Source: Planctomycetota bacterium (GTDB lineage Bacteria > Planctomycetota > UBA1135). From it: a DNA stretch of 49,347 nt. A program made the position numbers and the translations under genes. Numbering within the stretch: position 1 is the first letter of the stretch; each line of letters opens with the position of its first letter. Under the pieces are notes generated by a model that worked only from the letters and a program-made list of their open reading frames with translations, was not told the DNA's origin and did no database searches. The stretch covers positions 1 through 49,347 of the forward strand of contig JASMKM010000025.1 of the NCBI GenBank assembly GCA_030749235.1. Direction: 5' to 3'. This document shows positions 32,661 through 43,163 of this stretch, one piece after another.

Positions 32661-34298
32661 TTACTTGTACGTCGGGAACTTGTCGGATTTCAAGTCTGAC
32701 CAGTAAGAAGTTAGGTCCTTGCGCACTTTTCCGCTAAGTAACACTACACCTAGTACGTTCGGGAAGGCCATTCCCAAGATCATCAGGTCGCCGAACTGCA
32801 GGATCTGTGTGCTGGTGACGATCGAACCGATGAAGGTGAAGGCTAAGAAGATGATCTTGTAGACCAAAGAGCTCTTGTCGCCAAACAGGTAAGACCAGCA
32901 ACGCTCGCCGTAGTAGGACCACGAAATCATGGTCGAGAAGGCGAATAGCGAGACTGCGACGCTGAGAATGTAAGGGAACCACCACAGGTCTTGGCCGAAG
33001 ACCATCGAGGTTAGGCCAGCGCCGTTGTCAGCCTCGACGAATGGAGCCGCAGCTTCAGCCAACTCACCACCTGGATAAGCACCGGCGATGACGATGACTA
33101 GGGCAGTCATGGTGCAGACCACAATGGTGTCGATAAATGGCTCGAGCAGCGCCACAATGCCTTCCCGCACCGGGAATTCGGTCTTCGCAGCGGAGTGGGC
33201 GATTGCAGCCGAACCGACACCAGCCTCGTTACTGAAGGCAGCGCGCTTGAAGCCGACCACCAACACGCCGATGAAGCCACCGAAAGCGGCGTCGGGATTG
33301 AAGGCACCGTCGATGATGGCACCGAAGGCCCCAGGAATCTCGGAGCCGTGGCTAAACAGGATGTAGAGGCAGGCCATCACGTAGATGGCACACATCGAAG
33401 GCACGATCTTCTCAGCCGTGCTTGCGATGCGTTTGATGCCGCCGATGATCACCACGCCGACGGCGATGGTCATGATCAAACCGTAGGCCCAAGAGTAGTC
33501 GGCAAAGAAGGGCACCGTCTCCTTGACTGCGTTCAGCGATTGGTTGACCTGGAAGCTATTGCCGCCGGCCATCGAGCCACCGATACACAGGACTGCGAAC
33601 ATGACTGCCAGGACTTTTCCTAGACCACCCATGCCCATTTCCTTCAGGCCCTTCGAAAGGTAGTACATCGCACCACCCATGACCTGGCCATTGGGGCGCA
33701 CCTCGCGGTATTTCTGACCCAGGGTGCATTCCACGAACTTCGAGGACATGCCCAGCACACCAGCCATAATCATCCAGAAGGTGGCACCAGGTCCACCCAG
33801 CGAGATCGCGATGGCCACACCGGCAATGTTGCCGAGGCCAACCGTTGCCGACAATGCCGACGCCAAGGCCTGGAAGTGGGTGACTTCACCGGTGCCATGT
33901 GCGTTCGGGTCGGTGTACTTGCCGCGAGTAACGTTGATCGCATGGGTGAAACCGCGCACGTTGATGAAACGCATGCGGAAGGTGAAGAAGGTCGCACCGA
34001 GGACCAACCACGCCACCAGCAGGGGGATGTGATTCCCGCCACCCACGGGGATTGGGTAGAAGAAGACGCTGCCGAGGACTCCGTTGGCCGTGCCCATGGC
34101 GCTGTCGATCTTGGCGAAGAAACCACCATCCTCCGGGGGTGCGGTATCGGTCGCAATCTCAGATTCAGCCTGGGTGCCATCGGCGATGGGCTCAGCAGCC
34201 GCTTCCGTCTGCGGGACGACGTCGCCGGTCTGCGAGAATGCCGGGGCAGCGAGAATCGAGAGCGTGGCGAGGAGAAGGAGGAGGCGTTTGAAGTTCAT
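32661..34298 (-). CDS. Alanine/glycine:cation symporter (AGCS family)
   Basis: A 545-residue Na+-coupled amino-acid symporter. It begins with a cleavable-looking signal sequence (MNFKRLLLLLATLSILAAPAFSQ, in part) and about 45 acidic residues, not found in E. coli or archaeal homologues, before the normal domain starts near residue 75. AGCS motifs include TGEVTHFQALASALSATVGLGNIAGVA (key parts GNIAGVA and GGPGATFWM), FKRAAFSNEAGVGSA and EPFIDTIVVCTMT. The N-terminal extension implies an outside N-terminus. ATG 34298 is chosen because it begins the signal peptide. A small membrane protein follows in the same unit. Confidence 0.93.
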   Translation of the reverse strand: MNFKRLLLLLATLSILAAPAFSQTGDVVPQTEAAAEPIADGTQAESEIATDTAPPEDGGFFAKIDSAMGTANGVLGSVFFYPIPVGGGNHIPLLVAWLVLGATFFTFRMRFINVRGFTHAINVTRGKYTDPNAHGTGEVTHFQALASALSATVGLGNIAGVAIAISLGGPGATFWMIMAGVLGMSSKFVECTLGQKYREVRPNGQVMGGAMYYLSKGLKEMGMGGLGKVLAVMFAVLCIGGSMAGGNSFQVNQSLNAVKETVPFFADYSWAYGLIMTIAVGVVIIGGIKRIASTAEKIVPSMCAIYVMACLYILFSHGSEIPGAFGAIIDGAFNPDAAFGGFIGVLVVGFKRAAFSNEAGVGSAAIAHSAAKTEFPVREGIVALLEPFIDTIVVCTMTALVIVIAGAYPGGELAEAAAPFVEADNGAGLTSMVFGQDLWWFPYILSVAVSLFAFSTMISWSYYGERCWSYLFGDKSSLVYKIIFLAFTFIGSIVTSTQILQFGDLMILGMAFPNVLGVVLLSGKVRKDLTSYWSDLKSDKFPTYK

Positions 34299-34318
34299 GC
34301 GGCTGGGGTAGGGACACC

Positions 34319-34346
34319 GGAGCACCGAAGGTCCGATTCTGGCTCC
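34319..34346 (-). promoter_or_regulatory. Possible stem-loop in the AGCS leader
   Basis: GGAGC/GCTCC pairs across 18 bases, with an inner ACC-TTC-GGT stem, 21 bases upstream of the symporter ATG on the minus strand. It might be a leader structure. It does not match a known riboswitch. Confidence 0.2.
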
Positions 34347-34427
34347 CCCCATGCCATTCGGCAAATCGCAGTTTTTGGGGTGTCGCCGTAGAGCGGTGGC
34401 CGTCATCAGTGGCGAGGTAAGCAAAGC

Positions 34428-34844
34428 ATGAAAATAGACTTGTCACAGATTGAGGATTTCGAAGAGTATCGCGCCGTCCCGCCGGGCGAATACCACTGTA
34501 GGGCCGTGGAAGTACGTGAAAGCGACAGCCCTGCCGGCCACACTCGGTGGGGGATCCGTTGGGAGATTCTTTCTGGGGAGTATCAGGGCCGGACGGCCTG
34601 TTGGGATAGCTTGCACTGGTCGGAACGTGGGTTGCCGCGAGTCAAATTCGCCCTCCAGATGATGGGTCTGCGCAGCGATGGTGAAACGGATCTCAAGACC
34701 GATGACATCGTCGGCCGTAGCGCGCTTGTGGAGATCATCCATGAAGAGCGCGAAGATCCGACTTCTGGCATCCGTCGGATCCTGAACCGGGTGTCTTACG
34801 CTGGATATGCCTTGGCTCCAGTGGAAGTCGCAACCGACAGCTAG
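34428..34844 (+). CDS. DUF669-like protein
   Basis: The 138-residue protein matches the DUF669 pattern: a start DFEEYRAVPPGEYHCRAVEV, then IRWEILSGEYQGRTACWD, a helix LPRVKFALQMMGL, IVGRSALVEI and RILNRVSYAGYAL. DUF669 proteins are best known from phages, where they lie beside recombination and replication genes and are thought to bind DNA. Here no phage gene is near, and the coding style matches the neighbours. It is divergent from the AGCS symporter gene and followed by two other small genes. The assignment is from memory of the pattern. Confidence 0.6.
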   Translation: MKIDLSQIEDFEEYRAVPPGEYHCRAVEVRESDSPAGHTRWGIRWEILSGEYQGRTACWDSLHWSERGLPRVKFALQMMGLRSDGETDLKTDDIVGRSALVEIIHEEREDPTSGIRRILNRVSYAGYALAPVEVATDS

Positions 34845-34866
34845 TCGATTCAAGGCGCTGATTTCG

Positions 34867-34872
34867 TACAAT
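34867..34872 (+). promoter_or_regulatory. Putative -10 element (TACAAT)
   Basis: TACAAT is followed by seven bases (TCGCCTC) and ATG 34880. No Shine-Dalgarno sequence lies between them. Confidence 0.45.
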
Positions 34873-34879
34873 TCGCCTC

Positions 34880-35368
34880 ATGAGTGGGGCAGCAGTTGCC
34901 GACGGGTCGCCGGTTTTCTTCGAAGAGCGGCGGCCTTCACCATTGATGGTCAAGCGTCTGTGTCTCGGTGCAGTACTGGTGGTGGTTTTGGTGCTTTTGT
35001 TGGTTCCACTGCCGTGGATTGCGCGAGGTGGCATCGGCGTTGGCCTATTGATGTTCCTTTGGCTGCTGTGGGCTTCGCGATTCACCATCCGTCTAGACCA
35101 GGAATGCCTGAGCCTCCGCATGGCGCCTTTTCCAGTGCGGCGGATCCCGCTGGAGGAAATCGCTGGTGCCAGTACCCATATGAGTTACCCATGGGGCATC
35201 GGCAAACGTGGTTGGAGCATCTCAAAATCGCCTGGGGTTACGGTCTACTTCACCAATGCTGGTGCCGGGGTGGTCCTAGAAATGGTCGACGGCCGTGCAG
35301 TTTGGTTGAACTCGGATCAACCCGAGAAACTAGTCTCCTTTTTGCCGAAGCGTCGTAATCGCCGCTGA
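34880..35368 (+). CDS. Membrane protein with PH-like C-terminal domain
   Basis: The 162-residue protein has two hydrophobic segments (residues 27-43 and 49-66, rich in Val/Leu), then a soluble domain of about 90 residues. That part (FTIRLDQECLSLRMAPFPVRRIPLEEIAGAS; GVTVYFTNAGAGVVLEMVDGRAVWLNS, in short pieces) has the strand pattern of bacterial PH-like domains that follow two membrane helices. The role of such proteins is unknown. The C-terminus is basic (KRRNRR). Confidence 0.68.
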   Translation: MSGAAVADGSPVFFEERRPSPLMVKRLCLGAVLVVVLVLLLVPLPWIARGGIGVGLLMFLWLLWASRFTIRLDQECLSLRMAPFPVRRIPLEEIAGASTHMSYPWGIGKRGWSISKSPGVTVYFTNAGAGVVLEMVDGRAVWLNSDQPEKLVSFLPKRRNRR

Positions 35369-35426
35369 GCCGGTGGATTCCTTGCAAGGACGCTCCGCCA
35401 GCGTGCCGCTAATCCCCACGCCGCGT

Positions 35427-35432
35427 TATCCT
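35427..35432 (+). promoter_or_regulatory. Putative -10 element (TATCCT)
   Basis: TATCCT is followed by six bases (GTGATG) and ATG 35439. It supports ATG 35439 over the adjacent ATG 35436 as the start of the next gene. Confidence 0.3.
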
Positions 35433-35438
35433 GTGATG

Positions 35439-37902
<2,464 letters not shown>

Positions 37903-37958
37903 GGCTGAACCCGCCGTCTGCGGTACCGACCAGATCAATGGCGATGCCGTCACTACGT

Positions 37959-38693
37959 CTACTTGCCAATGCGGAACTCCGCACATAAGGGCAAATGGTC
38001 GCTGGCGGCCTTCGCCACCTTCAACTTGCTGACATGGATATGTTCATCATGCAGCGGCCCGCGCCAGAAGAACTTATCCAAGGCACCGGCCGGCGCCGGA
38101 CTCGGGAAGGTGCGCAAGGGTTTACGTCGGCCGTGTTCGCTCCAGGCATCGAAGCCGGCATCGCCAATTCCGGAACCATGGAACAGTAGGTTGCGCCAGT
38201 CGTTGGTGTCGCCACCCAATAGCACCGCTTGTCGCTTCGGGATATGCTGCAAGGTATTGCTGTGCAACACGGTATTCACCTGGTGCATGCGCTCCGCTGC
38301 CGATAATCCCAAGTGCCAATTGAAGATGTGTAGGTTGCTGCGGCGCGGCAAGCTCAGTCGCGTGTACAGGCAGTTGCGACTCTTGCGCCACCCGCGACGC
38401 AGGTCAATCACGCGGCGCTTCACGATCGGATAGCGACTCAAGGTCGCGTTGCCGTAGCTGCCGTCCTTCAACACATGTCCTTGCGCCCAAGTGTGGTACT
38501 CATAACCCATCTCGTGCGCAATCAGGTGATCCAGATAAAGCTTCTTCGAGCGCGGTACGCCACGATCTACCTCCTGCAGCAGCACCACATCGGGATCGTG
38601 ATGGCGCAGCGTATCCAGCACGCGCTCGGGATCGAACCTTCGGTCCAAGCCAATGCAGCGGTGGATGTTCCAGGTCATGAGGCGGATGAGCAT
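37959..38693 (-). CDS. Endonuclease/exonuclease/phosphatase-family protein, YbhP-like
   Basis: A 244-residue cytoplasmic EEP-fold hydrolase without a signal peptide: LMTWNIHRCIGLDRRF (residues 5-20), VVLLQEVDRG, GNATLSRYPI, FNWHLGLS, LLGGDTNDW and the terminal SDHLPL. These contain the metal-binding Glu, the catalytic Asp and the final His. In Escherichia coli an EEP protein (YbhP) is encoded next to the cardiolipin synthase ClsB. The same pairing occurs here, with 11 bases between this gene and the upstream phospholipase D gene. A lipid or nucleotide phosphodiester is therefore a plausible substrate. Confidence 0.85.
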   Translation of the reverse strand: MLIRLMTWNIHRCIGLDRRFDPERVLDTLRHHDPDVVLLQEVDRGVPRSKKLYLDHLIAHEMGYEYHTWAQGHVLKDGSYGNATLSRYPIVKRRVIDLRRGWRKSRNCLYTRLSLPRRSNLHIFNWHLGLSAAERMHQVNTVLHSNTLQHIPKRQAVLLGGDTNDWRNLLFHGSGIGDAGFDAWSEHGRRKPLRTFPSPAPAGALDKFFWRGPLHDEHIHVSKLKVAKAASDHLPLCAEFRIGK

Positions 38694-38704
38694 GAGCGTT
38701 TGGT

Positions 38705-39823
38705 CTAGAAGGCCTGATCGAAAATACCGAAGAAATTCTCCTGGATGCGGCTCTTAAGCGGACGTGCTTTCCACATGTCGAAGGTGATCTCACGACACGA
38801 TTCGAAATCACGGCGGAAAGCGTTGGCCAACTCGTCGGCCAAAGGTTTATTCAAAGTGTCGACAGCAACCTCGTGATTCCAGAGGTTCGACCAGCGATCC
38901 AGGTTCGGCGTGCCGAGCAAGGTCCAGTCCTCATCGAACAGCGCAGCCTTGGCATGTTGGAAGGAGGGCTGATACTCAAACAGGCGAATGCCGTTGCGCA
39001 ACAGTTGAGCGTAATAACGTCGCGAAGCCATGCGCACCGCCGGGTGGTCATGCAGTTTTGGCCCCGGCAGCACCAAGCGTACGTCCACGCCACGTTGCGC
39101 CGCGAAGCGAAGTGCCCTACGCAATCGTCGCGGCGGGATGAAATAGGCGGTCGCGATCCAGACGCGCTTACGTGCCTTACCCAAGTGGTAGTACAGCGTC
39201 TTGCGGAAACAACTCATCGCAATTGCCTTCTGCGGCAACACGCGATGCTCGTCTTGGCGCGCGGGGCGTTGATTCTCCGGCGTCGGCAGTGGTTCCCCGG
39301 CCCATAGGACCTCGAAGATGGTGTGGAACTGCTCGACAATCTCCCCGGTGAGGCGCACCATCGTTTCTCGATAGGGAAACTCGACTTCATGCCACCAGGC
39401 GTCCTCCACCGCCAAGCCGCCGGTCCAAACCACCTTGCGATCGACCAGCACGATGCGTCGATGGGTGCGCGTCATGATGCGCGAACGGAAGCTCAGGAAC
39501 AGGTCGGTCCAACGCAGGGGATGGAAGCATTGGAACTCCGCCACCTGCTCCAACCTTTCTCGCAGTTTTTGGGTCATCGCGTGCGAACCGGCGCCGTCAA
39601 CCATCACACGGACCTTTGCGCCGTTGGCCGCCGCCGATTCGAAGGCGGTGATTAAGGCATCCGCGGCGACGCCATCGACCAGAATGTAGTTTTCAAACAG
39701 TACTTCCTCGCGTGCCGCGGCGATGTCTCCGAGCATCCGCTGCCAAGTGGAAATGGCTTCGGTGTGGAGTTCCAGGGTGCCGAGTGGCACAAAGGGAAAC
39801 GGATTGCGGAGGGACCTGCTCAT
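38705..39823 (-). CDS. Phospholipase D-like protein, cardiolipin synthase (ClsB-like)
   Basis: The 372-residue protein has two PLD halves. The second HKD motif is intact: His290, Lys292 and Asp297 in FQHAKAALFD. The first reads THRRIVLVD, with His121 and Asp128 but Arg123 instead of Lys. No transmembrane helix is seen, as in ClsB. Cardiolipin synthases of this class join two phosphatidyl groups, and ClsB can also use phosphatidylethanolamine. Adjacency to a YbhP-like gene supports the ClsB comparison. Activity with HxR is not certain. Confidence 0.82.
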   Translation of the reverse strand: MSRSLRNPFPFVPLGTLELHTEAISTWQRMLGDIAAAREEVLFENYILVDGVAADALITAFESAAANGAKVRVMVDGAGSHAMTQKLRERLEQVAEFQCFHPLRWTDLFLSFRSRIMTRTHRRIVLVDRKVVWTGGLAVEDAWWHEVEFPYRETMVRLTGEIVEQFHTIFEVLWAGEPLPTPENQRPARQDEHRVLPQKAIAMSCFRKTLYYHLGKARKRVWIATAYFIPPRRLRRALRFAAQRGVDVRLVLPGPKLHDHPAVRMASRRYYAQLLRNGIRLFEYQPSFQHAKAALFDEDWTLLGTPNLDRWSNLWNHEVAVDTLNKPLADELANAFRRDFESCREITFDMWKARPLKSRIQENFFGIFDQAF

Positions 39824-39897
39824 GGAAGTGCGGTCGACCCTTTGAATTTACAACATCCCCACGACGAACCGTAGGCTTTGGCCGCGGCTCGATGGAT

Positions 39898-39925
39898 TTG
39901 AGTCGCGCTTGCGCCGTATTAGCAT
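39898..39925 (+). promoter_or_regulatory. Putative porin promoter (TTGAGT-N16-TAGCAT)
   Basis: TTGAGT (39898-39903) and TAGCAT (39920-39925) are separated by 16 bases. The GTG start codon of the porin follows six bases after the second hexamer, so the message would be leaderless. This is the clearest case in the window with a -35-like box. Confidence 0.5.
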
Positions 39926-39931
39926 GGATAC

Positions 39932-41053
39932 GTGCGCCAGCTCACCTTGACCGCCATCCTTGCTGCCATGCTGGCCTGCCCAGTCGTGGCACAGGATCTG
40001 GATTGGGACTTCCATGGTCGTATCAATGGCGACTGGAGCAGCTTCTCGCCGTCGAATGGCTTGCGCAGTCGCGTCGGCGACTTCGATGAAGGCAGCGAGT
40101 GGCGACGCATCCGTTTTGGGATCACCGGTACTGCTTGGCATTGGTTGGGTTTCCGCGCGCGTTTCGACTACGACCCCAAGGTCAATGAGTTGGAGATCAA
40201 TAGTTTGTGGCTGCAGGTAGAGGAGCTGCTGCCGGTCGGCCGCTTCCGAGTCGGTTACCTGAAGGAACCCTTCGGCCTGGAACGCCAAGCCAGCAGTCGC
40301 GCCCTGTTGTTCATGGAGCGATCCTCTGCCGCCGCCTTGACCACCAACCGCAACCTCGGATTCACAGTTTCCGACGCGTCATTAGATCAACTCGCCACTT
40401 GGTCGGCAGGTCTGTTCCGTGAGACCCACATCGCACCTGGCGGTCAGCAACCGCTGATCGGCAATGCCCACCACTTCACCGCACGTGCCACCTTGCTGCC
40501 CGTCTTCAAGAACTTTGGCGCCGAGTTGCTTCATATAGGGGCGGCCTTCTCCAAACGCGAAGCCGAAGGCGGGGTCGCCGATCTCAACGAAGGTATGCAG
40601 CTGCACATGTCGCCCACTCTCGTAGCTACTGGTCTGCTTGCCGCAGACGACATCCAAAAGGTCGGCATCGAGGCGGCGTTCGTCCGTGGCCCGTGGTCCA
40701 TGCAAGGCGAATGGCTCCTGACTTCCATCGAGCAACCAAACGCCGCCAAGTTGGATTTTCCTGGCTTCTACCTACAAGCCAGCTGCTTTCTGACGGACAC
40801 CTTCCGGCGCTATCACCGACGCACCGCACGATTCCAGCAACCGGATCAGGAAGCCCTGGAAATCGCCGCGCGTTTCTCCAAGTTGGATCTTCAGAGTGGT
40901 GCCGTCCGCGGCGGCGTGATGACCAGTAACAGCGTGGCGCTGAATTGGTACCTGAGTGCTCACACCAAGATTCAGTTCGATTTTGAGCAAACACGATTGG
41001 AGAGTTTCGGCAATGTTAACGGCTTCGCAATGCGCTTTGAGTACAGCTGGTAA
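39932..41053 (+). CDS. Outer-membrane porin (OprO/OprP-like)
   Basis: A 373-residue beta-barrel protein. The signal peptide (residues 1-20, ending CPVVAQ) is followed by the N-terminal strand DLDWDFHGRINGDWSSF and alternating amphipathic strands: RRIRFGITGTAWHWLGFRARF, FRVGYLKEPFGLERQ, WSMQGEWLL, all in short blocks. It ends FEYSW, with the C-terminal aromatic recognised by the BAM machinery. The layout matches porin O/P, known for phosphate or pyrophosphate uptake, but selectivity cannot be read. The start is GTG 39932. It is monocistronic, with a convergent GT9 gene. Confidence 0.85.
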   Translation: MRQLTLTAILAAMLACPVVAQDLDWDFHGRINGDWSSFSPSNGLRSRVGDFDEGSEWRRIRFGITGTAWHWLGFRARFDYDPKVNELEINSLWLQVEELLPVGRFRVGYLKEPFGLERQASSRALLFMERSSAAALTTNRNLGFTVSDASLDQLATWSAGLFRETHIAPGGQQPLIGNAHHFTARATLLPVFKNFGAELLHIGAAFSKREAEGGVADLNEGMQLHMSPTLVATGLLAADDIQKVGIEAAFVRGPWSMQGEWLLTSIEQPNAAKLDFPGFYLQASCFLTDTFRRYHRRTARFQQPDQEALEIAARFSKLDLQSGAVRGGVMTSNSVALNWYLSAHTKIQFDFEQTRLESFGNVNGFAMRFEYSW

Positions 41054-41070
41054 GACCTGGGCCGGCTACC

Positions 41071-42072
41071 TTATTCCGGTACCACAACGATTACGGTCCT
41101 CTGTACCGCATCGGCCACATCGCTTGGCTTGATTTGGTTCATGCACGGATGATCCGCCTTCGGGCAGATCTTGTGATGACAGTTCAGACAGTCCAGCTCA
41201 TCACGACGTAGGATGGTGGTGTGTTCCAAGGCATGGGCGCTCCATGCTGGGTGAGTTGGCCCGTAGATGACGACTTGCGGTACCTTCAAGGCCGCCGCCA
41301 TATGGCGCGCGCCGTTATCCATCGCCAAGATTGCCCGGCAGGTGGCGATCAAGGCTTTGGCTTCACCCAGTCCGGTTGCGTTAGCAGCGGGCAGCACCGA
41401 ATCGAAAGAAAGCTCCTGGGCGTATTTCTCTAACATGCTGCGTTCGTTCGGCGAACCTAGCCATAGTGGTATCAGGTCTTGTTGTTCATGCAGTTCCCGC
41501 AGTGCGGTGAGTAATAACTCCTTCGGGTAGGACTTCGAGGGTCCGAAGGCGGCACCTGGTGCCACGCCAATCAGGTTGGCAGCGTCGGGAAGCGGCGTTT
41601 GTGGCGGTGCGGTGACGACCAACTCAGCAGGCAGCACTTCGCGCTGCAAGCCGACACTTGGCAGAAAATCCGCATACAGTTCCGTCATCGGCGTGGCACC
41701 AGGGATCGGTGGCAGAGAATGTTGCAGCAACAGCTGGCGCATCTGATTGCGTCGGCCAATGCGGCGAGGGATGCCGGCGCGCCTAGCCGCCAAGACCGAC
41801 GACCAGGAGTTCGGTAACAACAGGGCTGTATCGGCCTGCGCTTGACCTAGAATCTGGTCGTGAGGAGCGGAACGATCCAACGGCAAGAAGCGATCAAAGC
41901 TGTCCAAACCGTCGAGCAGTGCTTCATAGGGTGCATTGCCGGCTACGATGATGCGCGTATCCGGCAGGCCAACACGCAAGCTGCGCAACAGTGGTGTTGC
42001 CATTACCACGTCGCCGAGTGGGTTCGGCAGGCGCACCAATAAGGTGGCAGGCGGAGTGATGGGTCGGGGCAT
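41071..42072 (-). CDS. GT9 glycosyltransferase, heptosyltransferase-like
   Basis: The 333-residue GT-B enzyme starts LLVRLPNPLGDVVMATPLLR, the GT9 hallmark. APGAAFGPSKSYPKEL and DNGARHMAAALKVPQVVIYGPTHP mark the donor site. A late Cys-rich segment CLNCHHKICPKADHPC is typical of heptosyltransferases of the WaaF class. These add L-glycero-D-manno-heptose from ADP-heptose to the LPS core. The particular step is not certain. ATG 42072 gives the family N-terminus. It diverges from the four-gene operon at 42132, which also contains an LPS-kinase homologue. Confidence 0.85.
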   Translation of the reverse strand: MPRPITPPATLLVRLPNPLGDVVMATPLLRSLRVGLPDTRIIVAGNAPYEALLDGLDSFDRFLPLDRSAPHDQILGQAQADTALLLPNSWSSVLAARRAGIPRRIGRRNQMRQLLLQHSLPPIPGATPMTELYADFLPSVGLQREVLPAELVVTAPPQTPLPDAANLIGVAPGAAFGPSKSYPKELLLTALRELHEQQDLIPLWLGSPNERSMLEKYAQELSFDSVLPAANATGLGEAKALIATCRAILAMDNGARHMAAALKVPQVVIYGPTHPAWSAHALEHTTILRRDELDCLNCHHKICPKADHPCMNQIKPSDVADAVQRTVIVVVPE

Positions 42073-42117
42073 GGGCAATGTGGGGCCGAGCGGCAGGTGG
42101 GGGCCGCCACGCTCCGC

Positions 42118-42123
42118 TAGGAT
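42118..42123 (+). promoter_or_regulatory. Putative -10 element of the 42-46 kb operon (TAGGAT)
   Basis: TAGGAT is followed by eight bases (ACGGGCGC) and ATG 42132, the same arrangement as at 1697. It lies in the 59 bases between the divergent GT9 gene and the operon. Confidence 0.45.
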
Positions 42124-42131
42124 ACGGGCGC

Positions 42132-43163
42132 ATGGCATCGCCAGAATCGCAGTCTTCGCCGGAACACTTTTCCAGCCAGCAACCTGAGCCCGTCAACGAA
42201 GCTTTTGCCTCTTCGCTTTCGGTTGCCGTGATTGGTGCGCGCCGGGTTCACCAAGGCACCGGGCCCTTCCTGGCCCTGCAAGCCGCCAAGGCCGGCGCCA
42301 AGGTGGTGGGTGTACTTGGCACGCGCGCTGCCAGCGTGCGCGAAGCGGTTGAGTTCCTGGCCGAACGCGGCCTGCGTCCTGCCCCGTACACTGACCACGA
42401 GGAAATGCTCGACGAGTTGCAGCCCGACGTCGTGATCATCGCTTCGCCACTAGGCACCCATCGGGCGTGGTTGTCTGCCGCCTTGGGCCAACGTGCTCAC
42501 GTCTATTGCGAGAAGCCCTTGGTCACCGCGCCGCCTCAAGTTAGCGAAAAACTAATCCGCTCCTTCGCCGCCCATAACCTGGTTTTGGCTGAGAACGTGC
42601 AATGGCCGCAAGTGTTACCGGCCTTCCACGCGCTGCACCCCGACGTCGACCTAGCTAAGGTCACGCGCTTTCGCATGTTGATGACTCCACCGATGCGTGG
42701 CTTGGCACGTTGGGGCGAAGTGCTTTCGCACCCGTTGAGCCTGATTCAGGCAGCAGTCCCCGGGCCGGCCGAGCTGGACGATATTCGCTTCACCGAAGCC
42801 TCGCCCGAAGCCCTCGACTCGCGCCTGGATTTCACCTACCGCACCTTGGATCGCAGTGTCGCTTGTGAGGTCATGCTCGAGGACCTGGAGGTCTACCCAC
42901 GTCCGGCCGAGTTTGCCTTCGATGACGCGCTTTGCCGTCGCCAGGTGCGCGAAGTGGATTACACCATGCAGTTCGTTGATGGTAAGGAGGGCTGCGTCCC
43001 GCAGTCCGTTGGCGATCCGATGGAGAATTGTCTGCACGCTTTCCTGCGCCGTGTCCTAGAAGCGGCGGAGGTCAATAAGGCACCCCTCGACGAAGCACTG
43101 GTGCGACGTCAACACTTGCTCGAGACCCTGCTGGAGTCCTACCGTGGAATTGCCCGAAACTGA
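42132..43163 (+). CDS. Gfo/Idh/MocA-family oxidoreductase
   Basis: A 343-residue NAD(P)-dependent enzyme. After about 28 polar residues comes the Rossmann strand SLSVAVIGARRVHQGTG, then DVVIIASPLGTHRAWLSAAL. The catalytic-lysine motif is YCEKPLVT. The second domain ends with the conserved DPMENCLHAFLRRVLEA. Members oxidise or reduce sugars and sugar acids, often nucleotide-linked. The nucleotide-binding loop GARRVHQGTG is an unusual form of GxGxxG. Its stop lies 20 bases inside the next gene, which makes co-translation likely. The substrate is unknown; the context suggests a cell-envelope sugar. Confidence 0.82.
   Translation: MASPESQSSPEHFSSQQPEPVNEAFASSLSVAVIGARRVHQGTGPFLALQAAKAGAKVVGVLGTRAASVREAVEFLAERGLRPAPYTDHEEMLDELQPDVVIIASPLGTHRAWLSAALGQRAHVYCEKPLVTAPPQVSEKLIRSFAAHNLVLAENVQWPQVLPAFHALHPDVDLAKVTRFRMLMTPPMRGLARWGEVLSHPLSLIQAAVPGPAELDDIRFTEASPEALDSRLDFTYRTLDRSVACEVMLEDLEVYPRPAEFAFDDALCRRQVREVDYTMQFVDGKEGCVPQSVGDPMENCLHAFLRRVLEAAEVNKAPLDEALVRRQHLLETLLESYRGIARN

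Noticed and set aside
34319-34346. Glycine riboswitch suggested by CACCGAAGG near an AGCS symporter gene
   Set aside because: The motif is on the strand opposite to the symporter, and the GGAGAG and CTCTCAGG elements are missing.
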